Positions 35,738-43,110 of a DNA stretch of 63,275 nucleotides are shown one piece after another. The first letter of the stretch is position 1, and every line of letters begins with the position of its first letter. Where the stretch lies: positions 1-63,275 of the forward strand of contig JAMPIB010000012.1 in the NCBI GenBank assembly GCA_023663085.1. Direction: 5' to 3'. The notes under the pieces were generated by a model. The model saw only the letters and a list, made by a program, of their open reading frames with translations, did not search any database and had not been told where the DNA came from. The position numbers and the translations under genes are program-made. Origin of the DNA: Ruminococcus sp. (GTDB lineage: Bacteria > Bacillota > Clostridia > Lachnospirales > Lachnospiraceae).

Positions 35738-36460
35738 ATGGATAAACGTAATGATGAGATCGAAATTGATCTGCTTGAAGTGATTCATATATTGATTAAC
35801 AGACTCTGGCTCATTGCCGGCGCAGGCTTATTTGTTGCGGTCATCTGTTTTATCATCAGCAAATTTATCTTAACGCCGACCTATGAATCAACGACGAAAA
35901 TTTATATTTTGAATAAATCCGACAATACGACGGTCACTTACAGCGACGTACAGATGGGCACACAGCTGACCAAAGACTACGCCGAACTGATCAACAGCCG
36001 CTATGTTTTGGAGAAGGTAATTGATAAACTTGCGTTACACGATATGGAGTACGACGATCTGTTAGGAAAAGTATCGGTCAATACGCCCGCGGATACGCGT
36101 ATCGTCTCCATTACCGTAGAACATACCGATCCTGTGCAGGCCAGAGATATCGCGGACTGTATCCGGGAAGTGGCGGGAGAACATATCCAGAATGTCATGG
36201 ATATCGACGCGGTCAATGTTGTAGAACCAGCCAACCTGCCCACGGAAAAAGCCGGGCCGAGCGTGGTCAAATGGACGCTGTTCGGCGGGATCGCAGGCGT
36301 GCTTTTTCTAAGCGTCGTCATTCTCATACTCTATCTGTTGGACGATACCATCAAATGTTCGGAAGACGTTGAGAAATACTTAGGACTCAGCACATTGGCG
36401 CTGATACCGATCGCCATAGAAGAAGAGAACATGAAAAAAGGAAAGACAAAGAGGAAATAG
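35738..36460 (+). CDS. Wzz/CapA-type chain-length determinant protein
   Basis: A polysaccharide co-polymerase and the membrane adaptor that activates the CpsD kinase. The 240-residue protein has a short acidic cytoplasmic start, membrane helix 1 (LWLIAGAGLFVAVICFII), an extracytoplasmic Wzz domain, and membrane helix 2 (LFGGIAGVLFLSVVILILYLL). A C-terminal cytoplasmic segment (DDTIKCSEDVEKYLGLSTL) docks onto CpsD. I start at ATG 35738; an in-frame ATG lies at 35726, within the repeated leader element. The stop is 2 bases before the cpsD start, so the two are translationally coupled. Confidence 0.93.
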   Translation: MDKRNDEIEIDLLEVIHILINRLWLIAGAGLFVAVICFIISKFILTPTYESTTKIYILNKSDNTTVTYSDVQMGTQLTKDYAELINSRYVLEKVIDKLALHDMEYDDLLGKVSVNTPADTRIVSITVEHTDPVQARDIADCIREVAGEHIQNVMDIDAVNVVEPANLPTEKAGPSVVKWTLFGGIAGVLFLSVVILILYLLDDTIKCSEDVEKYLGLSTLALIPIAIEEENMKKGKTKRK

Positions 36461-36462
36461 TC

Positions 36463-37227
36463 ATGCAGGAAGTAAAGCTGCAATTTGAACAGAATACAGA
36501 TTTCCGCATGAAAGAAGCCTTTAAGACGCTGCGCAGCAATATTGAATTCTGCGGTGACGATGTGAAAGTGATCGCAGTAACAAGCTGTACGCCGCATGAA
36601 GGCAAGTCCAGCGTGGCGATGGAAATGGCCAAGGCTTTTGCAGAAGCGGGAAACAGGACTTTATTGATAGACGCCGACATGCGTAAATCCGTACTGGTCG
36701 GCAGATACAGGACCGGCGGCGTGAAACTGGGTCTGAGCCACTGTCTGGTCGGAAAATATAAATACACGGACGTAATGTGCCAGACCAATATCCCGCATTT
36801 ATACATGATCTTCTCCGGCCCTGTACCGCCGAATCCGAGCGAACTATTAGGCAGCGAGAAATTTTCGGGCATGTTAAATGTGTTAAAAAATCCTTTTGCC
36901 TATGTGATCATTGATACGCCGCCGCTTGGCAGCGTGATCGACGCGGCAGTCGTGGCCAAAAGCTGCGATGGCACCGTATTAGTCGTAGAGAATAACGCGG
37001 TCAGTTACCGTTTTGTCCAGAAGGTAAAAGAACAGCTTGATAAATCCGGCAGCCGTATTCTGGGCGTAGTCCTTAATAAAGTAGAGATGAACAGCAAGGG
37101 CTATTATGGCAATTATGGAAAATACTACGGCAAGTATTATGGTAAATATTACGGAAGATACGGCTCCGAAGCAAAGGCCAGGGAAAAAACCGAAAAAAAA
37201 GGCCGAGCCGCAGACGTCTTCTCATAA
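36463..37227 (+). CDS. CpsD/CapB-type bacterial tyrosine kinase
   Basis: An autophosphorylating BY-kinase that drives polysaccharide assembly with the Wzz partner. The 254-residue protein has Walker A (SCTPHEGKSSVAME), Walker A' (LLIDADMRKS), Walker B (VIIDTPPLGS) and a C-terminal Tyr cluster (YYGNYGKYYGKYYGKYYG), the phosphorylation site. The reading frame ends KTEKKGRAADVFS at 37227. Just before, it crosses eight As (37193-37200) that form a -1 slippery heptamer, preceded by AGGG and followed by a GGCCG/CGGCC hairpin. Slippage would fuse the kinase to the next protein. Confidence 0.95.
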   Translation: MQEVKLQFEQNTDFRMKEAFKTLRSNIEFCGDDVKVIAVTSCTPHEGKSSVAMEMAKAFAEAGNRTLLIDADMRKSVLVGRYRTGGVKLGLSHCLVGKYKYTDVMCQTNIPHLYMIFSGPVPPNPSELLGSEKFSGMLNVLKNPFAYVIIDTPPLGSVIDAAVVAKSCDGTVLVVENNAVSYRFVQKVKEQLDKSGSRILGVVLNKVEMNSKGYYGNYGKYYGKYYGKYYGRYGSEAKAREKTEKKGRAADVFS

Positions 37228-37232
37228 CGGCC
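37180..37232 (+). other. Candidate -1 ribosomal frameshift signal joining cpsD to the LCP frame
   Basis: Three elements occur in dnaX-like order. A Shine-Dalgarno-like AGGG lies at 37180-37183. The heptamer A-AAA-AAA (37194-37200) is in phase with cpsD codons 245-246. An inverted repeat GGCCG (37201-37205) and CGGCC (37228-37232) follows at once. A -1 shift continues as RPSRRRLLITAISIALVIG, which is the LCP membrane anchor. The alternative is one base missing from the A tract in the assembly. Confidence 0.5.
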
Positions 37233-37259
37233 ATTAGTATTGCACTGGTTATCGGACTT

Positions 37260-38249
37260 TTGTCCGGCAGTTTCGGTATCGTCAGGGCGGTAGGGAAAAG
37301 CCGTCTGCGGCATAATATGGAAAATACGCAGCCTATCCTGCAAAGCACCGCAGATACGGAGCCCGCAGACGAAGAAGAGGCGCGCACCTGGCAGGAAGGC
37401 TGGGTCAGGTATAACGACACAATTTATGAATATAACGATGATATCATGACATTCCTCGTAATGGGGATAGACAAGGACAGCGATGCCGTAAAAGTTGCCG
37501 AAGGAACTGACGGCGGGCAGGCGGATGCTCTTTTCCTTGTAGTCATGGATCCGCAGGATAAAAGCATTAAAGTCATCGGCATCAACAGAAATACGATGAC
37601 AGACATAGAACTGTATGATGAAGAGGGGAATTATCTGACAAACGCCAGCGCGCAGATCGCCGTACAGCACGGGTTCGGCGATGGCATGGAAGAAAGCTGC
37701 GAGTACCAGCGCAGGGCAGTAGCCAATTTGTTCTATAATCTGCCCATTCACGGTTATGCCGCAATCAATATGAGCGCCATTGCCACTATAAATGATGCGG
37801 TAGGCGGCATCAAAGTCACAGTACTTGAAGATATGACCGCCATAGACGAGGTTTTCGTAAAAGACGAGCAGGTTCATTTAATGGGGGACGAGGCTTTCTG
37901 GTATGTAAAATACAGAGATACTGATATTTTCGGTTCCGCAGATATGCGTCTGGCCAGACAGGAACAATACCTGAACGGCTTCATAGGAGCAGCCAGACGC
38001 GCGGCGAAGAAAGATATGTCAGTGGTACTGGATCTGTACCGGGCGATATCGCCGCAGATGGTCACCGATATCTCGCTGGATGAAGCGCTGTATCTTGCTT
38101 CGGAGATATCCGATTACCGTTTTGATGCGGACTGCTTCTATACACTAGAGGGCGAGACTGTTATGGGTGAAGCATTCGAGGAGTTTTATCCGGATGAAGA
38201 TGCTTTATATGAGCTGATTATCAATGTTTTTTATAAAGAAATAGATTAG
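37260..38249 (+). CDS. LCP (LytR-CpsA-Psr) family glycopolymer transferase; anchor encoded upstream of first usual start
   Basis: LCP enzymes transfer lipid-linked polysaccharide to peptidoglycan. The extracytoplasmic catalytic domain is clear (FLVMGIDKDSD, ADALFLVVMDP, VIGINRNTMTDI, INMSAIATINDAVGGI). The first usual start codon is TTG 37260, but this cuts the transmembrane helix in half. The frame is open back to 37146 and encodes a basic cytoplasmic patch and a full membrane anchor (LLITAISIALVIGLLSGSF), without any ATG, GTG or TTG. Either an unusual ATA/ATT/CTG start is used, or the protein is made by -1 frameshifting out of cpsD (about 595-residue fusion: kinase inside, LCP outside). The topology of such a fusion is sensible. 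From 37260 the product is 329 residues. Confidence 0.85.
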   Translation: MSGSFGIVRAVGKSRLRHNMENTQPILQSTADTEPADEEEARTWQEGWVRYNDTIYEYNDDIMTFLVMGIDKDSDAVKVAEGTDGGQADALFLVVMDPQDKSIKVIGINRNTMTDIELYDEEGNYLTNASAQIAVQHGFGDGMEESCEYQRRAVANLFYNLPIHGYAAINMSAIATINDAVGGIKVTVLEDMTAIDEVFVKDEQVHLMGDEAFWYVKYRDTDIFGSADMRLARQEQYLNGFIGAARRAAKKDMSVVLDLYRAISPQMVTDISLDEALYLASEISDYRFDADCFYTLEGETVMGEAFEEFYPDEDALYELIINVFYKEID

Positions 38250-38265
38250 TGTGAGAAGGCATATA

Positions 38266-39111
38266 ATGAAGCATGGAAAATATTTGTCAGTTATATTTTG
38301 GCTTACCATCATGATGATGGGAACTGTTGGGTGCGGAGAGGATACCCCGCAAACTTCGACAGAACCGGAGCAGACAGAAGATTCTGTACAGGAGATGCCG
38401 GAATCTACGGTATCCGGACTGCCCGACGAGGACATGGCGGCAGAGCCGGAGAGTGCGGCTGCCGAAGCGGCCGGTATCGCGAACGAGAGCGCCGAAGATA
38501 CACAGATAGATTTTGCCCTGTTAAAAGAAGAAAACCCCGACATTTTTGCCTGGATCTACATACCGGGCACCGGGATAGACTATCCCGTATTGCAAAGTGA
38601 AGAAGCGGATGATTTTTATGAGCATCATGACGCGTATGGTAAGGCGGATGAGGGCGGCGCGGTTTATATCGAACTGGCGAATCTGACAAGTATGTGCGAC
38701 TTTAACACCGTTCTCCATGGCAGGACAGGCGCAGATGAAAACGGCCTGTTCGCGGATCTGTACCGTTTCGCAGATCCGGACTTTTTCGAGGAACACGAAC
38801 AGATATATATTTATCTGGAAGACAATGCACTGACCTATGAAGTGTTCGCCGCATACGAAAGAGAAAACACGAGCCTGATCCGGAGTTATGATTTTACTTA
38901 TCTGTCCGGCTGTGAGCAGTTTCTGGAGGATCTGTATGCGACAAGGGATATGAGTATGAATCTGCGGGAAGGCTGGGAAGACGTCACGCCTTATCACTTT
39001 CTGATCACCTTAACGACAGGGCGGGAAGATAACGCAGAAAAGCAGTTCGTAGTCATTGCGGCGCTCATGCAGGATGCCGCAGGAACCATAGACAGGGTGG
39101 TCACGGAATAG
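38266..39111 (+). CDS. Class B sortase-like lipoprotein with apparently lost catalytic residues
   Basis: A 281-residue predicted lipoprotein (signal ending GTVGC, Cys 23), then an acidic linker and a domain that follows class B sortases step by step: FAWIYIPGTGIDYPVL, DFNTVLHGRTGADENGLF, DPDFFEEHEQIYIYL, LTYEVFAAY, LITLTTGRED, KQFVVIAAL. At the catalytic positions, His (YGH in active enzymes) is Arg 153 (HGR), Cys (TLSTC) is Gly 252 (TLTTG), and Arg is Gln 260. It is therefore likely to bind something rather than perform transpeptidation. ATG 38266, with AGAAGG upstream, is chosen over GTG 38251. Its place between LCP and the priming transferase suggests a role in polysaccharide display. Confidence 0.8.
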   Translation: MKHGKYLSVIFWLTIMMMGTVGCGEDTPQTSTEPEQTEDSVQEMPESTVSGLPDEDMAAEPESAAAEAAGIANESAEDTQIDFALLKEENPDIFAWIYIPGTGIDYPVLQSEEADDFYEHHDAYGKADEGGAVYIELANLTSMCDFNTVLHGRTGADENGLFADLYRFADPDFFEEHEQIYIYLEDNALTYEVFAAYERENTSLIRSYDFTYLSGCEQFLEDLYATRDMSMNLREGWEDVTPYHFLITLTTGREDNAEKQFVVIAALMQDAAGTIDRVVTE

Positions 39112-39211
39112 GAAGATAGGCTGTTTGCGCATAGAATAATATGATATCGTTATTTTCGCTGAAAAAGCGTAAATATATACCACACTCAGGAATCTGAAAG
39201 GAGAGTTCATA

Positions 39212-39775
39212 ATGAAAAAATTATTAGCGTTTACTCTGGCAGGCGTCATGGTATTTTCCACGCCTGTTCTGGCGGCAACAAGTCCTACGGCACAGGCGGT
39301 CGTTGCCTCGGTGGCGGCACAGACCGTAGCGGATGCAGCGGCGGCGGAGAACAAAACAGTGGGAGAATACCTGAACAATGCCGTTACACAGGTGCCGGGT
39401 CTTGATGAGGTGACACCGATCGGACAGGGCGGTCATGTTATCATTAACGGTGCACCCAGCAATCAGGTATTTTCCGTATTGAAACCGGAGCGCAAGGAAG
39501 TAGATTCCGCCAAAGCATATGCAGAGACTTTAAGCGGTAAGATACTGAACGTGGCAAAGATCAATGCCTCTATCCGTAATTTCCAGACGGCAACAGTCAA
39601 CTTCTATGTGAAAGGCATCGCTGCAGGACAGAATATCAAAGTCTATCAGCTGATCGATGGCGTATGGGTAGAACTGACTGTAGTTGAGATCAGAGAAGAT
39701 CATATCGTAGTCGATATGACGTCTCTGGGAACACTGGCCTTCATCGAAGTGCCTGTTGAATTGACTGAACAGTAG
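39212..39775 (+). CDS. Small secreted protein of unknown function in the polysaccharide locus
   Basis: A 187-residue protein with a clear signal peptide (MKKLLAFTLAGVMVFSTPVLAATS) and no lipobox. The mature part is Ala/Val-rich at first (about 25-50), then predicted mixed alpha/beta with FQTATVNFYVKGIAAG and a beta-rich end (DHIVVDMTSLGTLAFIEV). I do not recognise a family. AAAGGAGAG precedes ATG 39212. It lies between the sortase-like lipoprotein and the priming glycosyltransferase, with about 100 bases upstream that could hold a promoter. Confidence 0.85.
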   Translation: MKKLLAFTLAGVMVFSTPVLAATSPTAQAVVASVAAQTVADAAAAENKTVGEYLNNAVTQVPGLDEVTPIGQGGHVIINGAPSNQVFSVLKPERKEVDSAKAYAETLSGKILNVAKINASIRNFQTATVNFYVKGIAAGQNIKVYQLIDGVWVELTVVEIREDHIVVDMTSLGTLAFIEVPVELTEQ

Positions 39776-39784
39776 ACAGTAACG

Positions 39785-39811
39785 CGTACTGCTGCCGGCA
39801 GCGGCAGTACG
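39785..39811 (+). terminator. Strong hairpin after the secreted protein gene
   Basis: CGTACTGC (39785-39792) and GCAGTACG (39804-39811) with further pairing inside. Only TCTTT follows, so it may attenuate rather than fully terminate. Confidence 0.5.
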
Positions 39812-39842
39812 TCTTTGACAGAGAATCCAGGGGGATGAGTAT

Positions 39843-40568
39843 ATGAGTGTTATGGAAAGTTCTTATACGAATACCATTACGAATACCATTGCTGCACCAG
39901 TGCCTCAGATGAAAAAGGCGGTCAGTAACCGGACTCACATGCGTGAAGTATATCAAAAAAAGAGCTCCGTATATAAATGTATGAAAAGATGTATGGATGT
40001 TTCTTTATCAGGATTGGCGCTCATTGTCCTCTCACCTGTATTTCTTGTCACGGCGGCGGCTATAAAATTGGAGGACAACGGCCCGGTCTTCTTTACGCAG
40101 CCAAGAGCCGGTAAGGATATGAGACCTTTTAAAATTTATAAGTTCCGCAGTATGCGCATCCATGCGGAGGATGAACTGGCAGAGATGATGGCGGATAACG
40201 AACAGACTGGTCACGCTTTTAAGATTAAGGACGATCCGCGCATTACCAGAGTCGGTAAGTTCATCAGGCGTTTTTCCATCGATGAACTGCCGCAGCTTCT
40301 CAATATCATCAAGGGCGATATGAGTATCGTCGGGCCAAGACCTATCCTGATGTTCCAGATGGAGGAGTGTAGCCAGTACGAAAAACAGCGCCTCATCGTG
40401 CAGCCGGGGCTTACCTGTTACTGGCAGATCGGCGGCAGAGCCAATATCAAATGGGACGAATGGGTGGAACTGGATCTGGATTACATAGAGGATATGAGCC
40501 TGTGGACGGATATCAAGATGATCGTGAAGACAATCCCGGCGGTAGTGGATCGGGAGGGGGCGTATTAG
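39843..40568 (+). CDS. Undecaprenyl-phosphate sugar phosphotransferase (priming glycosyltransferase)
   Basis: A 241-residue membrane enzyme of the bacterial sugar transferase family (WcaJ/CpsE C-terminal half). It starts repeat-unit synthesis by moving a sugar-1-phosphate to undecaprenyl phosphate. One hydrophobic re-entrant helix (SGLALIVLSPVFLVTAAAI) follows KRCMDV. The catalytic blocks are PVFFTQPRAGKDMRPF-KIYKFRSM and RRFSIDELPQLLNIIKGDMSIVGPRP. The sugar cannot be read. GGGGGATG precedes ATG 39843. This is the last gene before the sharp drop in GC. Confidence 0.94.
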   Translation: MSVMESSYTNTITNTIAAPVPQMKKAVSNRTHMREVYQKKSSVYKCMKRCMDVSLSGLALIVLSPVFLVTAAAIKLEDNGPVFFTQPRAGKDMRPFKIYKFRSMRIHAEDELAEMMADNEQTGHAFKIKDDPRITRVGKFIRRFSIDELPQLLNIIKGDMSIVGPRPILMFQMEECSQYEKQRLIVQPGLTCYWQIGGRANIKWDEWVELDLDYIEDMSLWTDIKMIVKTIPAVVDREGAY

Positions 40569-40900
40569 GTTGAAATGTCTGACGGGACAATGAAAATTTA
40601 TACGATATGATAGACATAAAAAAGAAACGAGCACCCCGCTTGAGCAATAAAGCTGTACGACAAAAAACCCGCTTCTTTATGCTATAGTTTAATAGGGATT
40701 GCGGTATTTGTCAAGTGTGAGGAAATGGATAGATAGCGCAGTTTATTGTAGGAATGAAAGTGCATAGGTATTGAAAAGATTAGAAAAGTAGAGTCCCGAT
40801 GTAAGATATGATGTGGCTTATGTCGGGAGTTTTATGTTTTAAAATACTTATGTATTGTGAAAATGTAATATACATAACACATATAATGGTGGGCATATTG
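40569..40900. other. Junction region between normal-GC and AT-rich parts of the polysaccharide locus
   Basis: No gene is convincing in these 332 bases. They hold an imperfect inverted repeat (AAAGAAACGAG near 40620 and CCCGCTTCTTT near 40668) and a terminator-like hairpin at 40794-40840. After that the base composition changes to AT-rich. This is a likely recombination boundary for cassette exchange. Confidence 0.55.
40794..40840 (+). terminator. Terminator-like hairpin before the AT-rich cassette (possible attenuator)
   Basis: TCCCGATGTAAG (40794-40805) pairs with CTTATGTCGGGA (40817-40828), 12 pairs including two G-U, followed by GTTTTATGTTTT. It lies in the leader of the radical SAM gene rather than after a gene end, so processive antitermination is possible. 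Confidence 0.6.
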
Positions 40901-41794
40901 ATGAAAATAGTAATTACAAAAATAATTTTTTTCTTTGCAGAAAAGTTTAAGCATATGGGGAAAGTAAGAATTAAGATTAAAAGTTTTTTCTTCCCTTGTT
41001 ATAGGTTTGTGTGCAGAGTTTTATGGAAATATGACTATCTTTATCTTTATCATGTTGAATTACCAGTTACACAGAAATGTTCTTTGAAATGTGAAAAATG
41101 CTGTTTTCTTATGCCCTATTTTAAGAATCCTATAGATTATAAAGTAGAAGATTTATTAGGATATATAGATAGACTATTTGAATGTGTAGATGCAATACAA
41201 ATTTTTCGTATTCTTGGAGGAGAACCGTTTCTGTATAAAGATTTAGGATCTATCATAAAGAAGGTATTGGAATGTCCTAAAGTAAAGACAGTCGATATTG
41301 TAACTAATGGAACGATCATACCAGACGAAAACATATTATCTATAATGAAAGATTCTAAGTTGACAGTTCAGGTTAGTGATTATGGAAAATATTCAAGAAA
41401 CAAAATTGAACTGAAGGCTATGTGTGATAGAGTGGGAGTTAAATGTGTTATAAGAAGTGAAAAAGAAAAAGGCTGGTTTGATGCAGGTAATTTGGAAAAT
41501 AGAGGAAGGGATGTACATGGAATGAAGAAACAAATGAAACACTGTGGTAATATTTGCCGTAGTTTTCATAATGGAAGACTTTATTTTTGCCCACGTGCAT
41601 CGTTTGGAACTAAATTAGGGATTCCGGATCACCGAAAAGATTATGTTGATTTTAATGAGTGTTATAGTAGAAAACAATTAAGGCAAAAAATATATGAACT
41701 GAATCAAAAAAAATATCTGACAGCGTGTAATTATTGTGACGAGGGAACCGATAAGTTTATTCCAATTCCTGTAGCAGAACAGTTAAAGGATTAA
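40901..41794 (+). CDS. Radical SAM protein in the polysaccharide cassette
   Basis: A 297-residue radical SAM enzyme. The Cys-x3-Cys-x2-Cys cluster site is CSLKCEKCC at about residues 60-68, followed by the glycine-rich SAM motif ILGGEPFLYKD. The C-terminal region has additional Cys (CGNICRSFHNGRLYFCPRA, CNYCDEG) resembling a SPASM/twitch auxiliary cluster. The reaction cannot be predicted; sugar epimerisation, deoxygenation or tailoring of a repeat-unit sugar is conceivable given the setting. ATG 40901 has GGTGGG 7 bases upstream, so I prefer it to the in-frame start at 40808, which lies inside the attenuator hairpin. Codon use is strongly AT-biased, unlike upstream genes. Confidence 0.85.
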   Translation: MKIVITKIIFFFAEKFKHMGKVRIKIKSFFFPCYRFVCRVLWKYDYLYLYHVELPVTQKCSLKCEKCCFLMPYFKNPIDYKVEDLLGYIDRLFECVDAIQIFRILGGEPFLYKDLGSIIKKVLECPKVKTVDIVTNGTIIPDENILSIMKDSKLTVQVSDYGKYSRNKIELKAMCDRVGVKCVIRSEKEKGWFDAGNLENRGRDVHGMKKQMKHCGNICRSFHNGRLYFCPRASFGTKLGIPDHRKDYVDFNECYSRKQLRQKIYELNQKKYLTACNYCDEGTDKFIPIPVAEQLKD

Positions 41795-41855
41795 TAAGTT
41801 GGATGTATAAAATATAATTCTGATTTAAATGCTTTAATATGAGGAGCATATATAA

Positions 41856-43109
41856 GTGAAAAAAATTTTAATATATAACAATAATTTTTATCCGGAAATT
41901 TCTTCTTTAGCACAATTATATACGGACTTAAGTAGTGAATTGACAAAAGAATTTGAAGTAAATGTTATTTGTGCGGTGCCTTCTTACATTGGTGATGTGG
42001 AAAAAGGATATTTAAAAAAGTGGCTTTTTACAGAGAAATATAAAGGTATAAATATATATAGAGTACGAGTTTTGCCATTTGATAAAAAAAAGAAAATAAG
42101 CAGATGCATCAGTATAATAGGATATTTTATATATGCAATAGCAGCATTATTTAAAATTGGTAACGTAGACGTTATATTGGCAGTATCTCAGCCGCCTATA
42201 TTAGGTGGTTTATTGGGAGTGATTGCTAAAATTATTAAAAGAAGAAAATTAATATATAATATTCAGGATTTTAATCCAGAGCAAATAGTTGCGGTTGGCT
42301 ATAGTAGAAATAAGATACTGCTAAATTTACTATTGACACTTGATAAAATTAGTTGCCGATATGCAGACAAAGTTGTTGTAGTAGGAAAAGATATGGTAGA
42401 TACGATATATAAAAGGTTTGATAATAAAGGAAAACTTTTTGATATAATATTTATTAATAATTGGGTAGATGAAAAAAAACTATATCCTTTAAATATGCAC
42501 CATGATAAAGTGAGACAGTTTAAACAACAGTATGGTTTAGAAAATAAATTTATTTTTATGTATTCTGGGAATATTGGTTTAATCTATGATTTAGAAAATA
42601 TTATAAAGGTTATTGGAAAATTTAAAGAATATAAAGATATTGCGTTTGTTTTTGTAGGAGAGGGTAATGTTAAAGAAAAATTACAAGATTATGTAGCAAT
42701 AAAAAGACTAACAAATGTTTTTTTTATCCCATATCAGGATAATGACAAGATAATATATAGTTTAAATACAGCAGACGTTCATTTTGTGGTAAATGCAAAG
42801 GGAATGAAAGGCGTTGCCTGTCCAAGTAAATTATATGGGGTAATGGCAGTTGGAAAACCAGTGCTTGGTGTTTTGGAAAAGGGTACTGAAGCTAGAGGTA
42901 TTATCGAGGATTCTAAGTGCGGTTATGTAACAGAGCCAGAAAATTATTCTGAAATTGAGAAATTAATCATTAAGATGTATACAGAAAAGTCAAAATTATC
43001 AGAGCTTGGTAATAATGCGAGGGCGTATTTATGTGATTATTTGAGTAGGGAAAAATCAATAAATAAATATAGGGAAACGCTTAAAAAATTAATTGAGGAT
43101 CAAATATAA
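41856..43109 (+). CDS. Glycosyltransferase family 4 protein (WbuB-like)
   Basis: A GT-B fold sugar transferase of 417 residues that adds one sugar to the growing lipid-linked repeat unit. The N-terminal half begins KKILIYNNNFYPEISS and includes DVILAVSQPPILGG. The C-terminal donor-binding half has FMYSGNIGLIYDLENII, FVGEGNVKEKL, and the E-x7-E-type region around CPSKLYGVMAVGKPVLG. The layout resembles WbuB-type N-acetyl-fucosaminyl transferases, but donor and acceptor are unknown. The start is GTG 41856 after GAGGAG. The next gene follows after 1 base. Confidence 0.9.
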   Translation: MKKILIYNNNFYPEISSLAQLYTDLSSELTKEFEVNVICAVPSYIGDVEKGYLKKWLFTEKYKGINIYRVRVLPFDKKKKISRCISIIGYFIYAIAALFKIGNVDVILAVSQPPILGGLLGVIAKIIKRRKLIYNIQDFNPEQIVAVGYSRNKILLNLLLTLDKISCRYADKVVVVGKDMVDTIYKRFDNKGKLFDIIFINNWVDEKKLYPLNMHHDKVRQFKQQYGLENKFIFMYSGNIGLIYDLENIIKVIGKFKEYKDIAFVFVGEGNVKEKLQDYVAIKRLTNVFFIPYQDNDKIIYSLNTADVHFVVNAKGMKGVACPSKLYGVMAVGKPVLGVLEKGTEARGIIEDSKCGYVTEPENYSEIEKLIIKMYTEKSKLSELGNNARAYLCDYLSREKSINKYRETLKKLIEDQI

Positions 43110-43110
43110 T

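Noticed and set aside
40606-40686. 26-codon basic frame (MIDIKKKRAPRLSNKAVRQK)
   Set aside because: No ribosome site, and it lies across an inverted repeat. There is no other support for a peptide gene.
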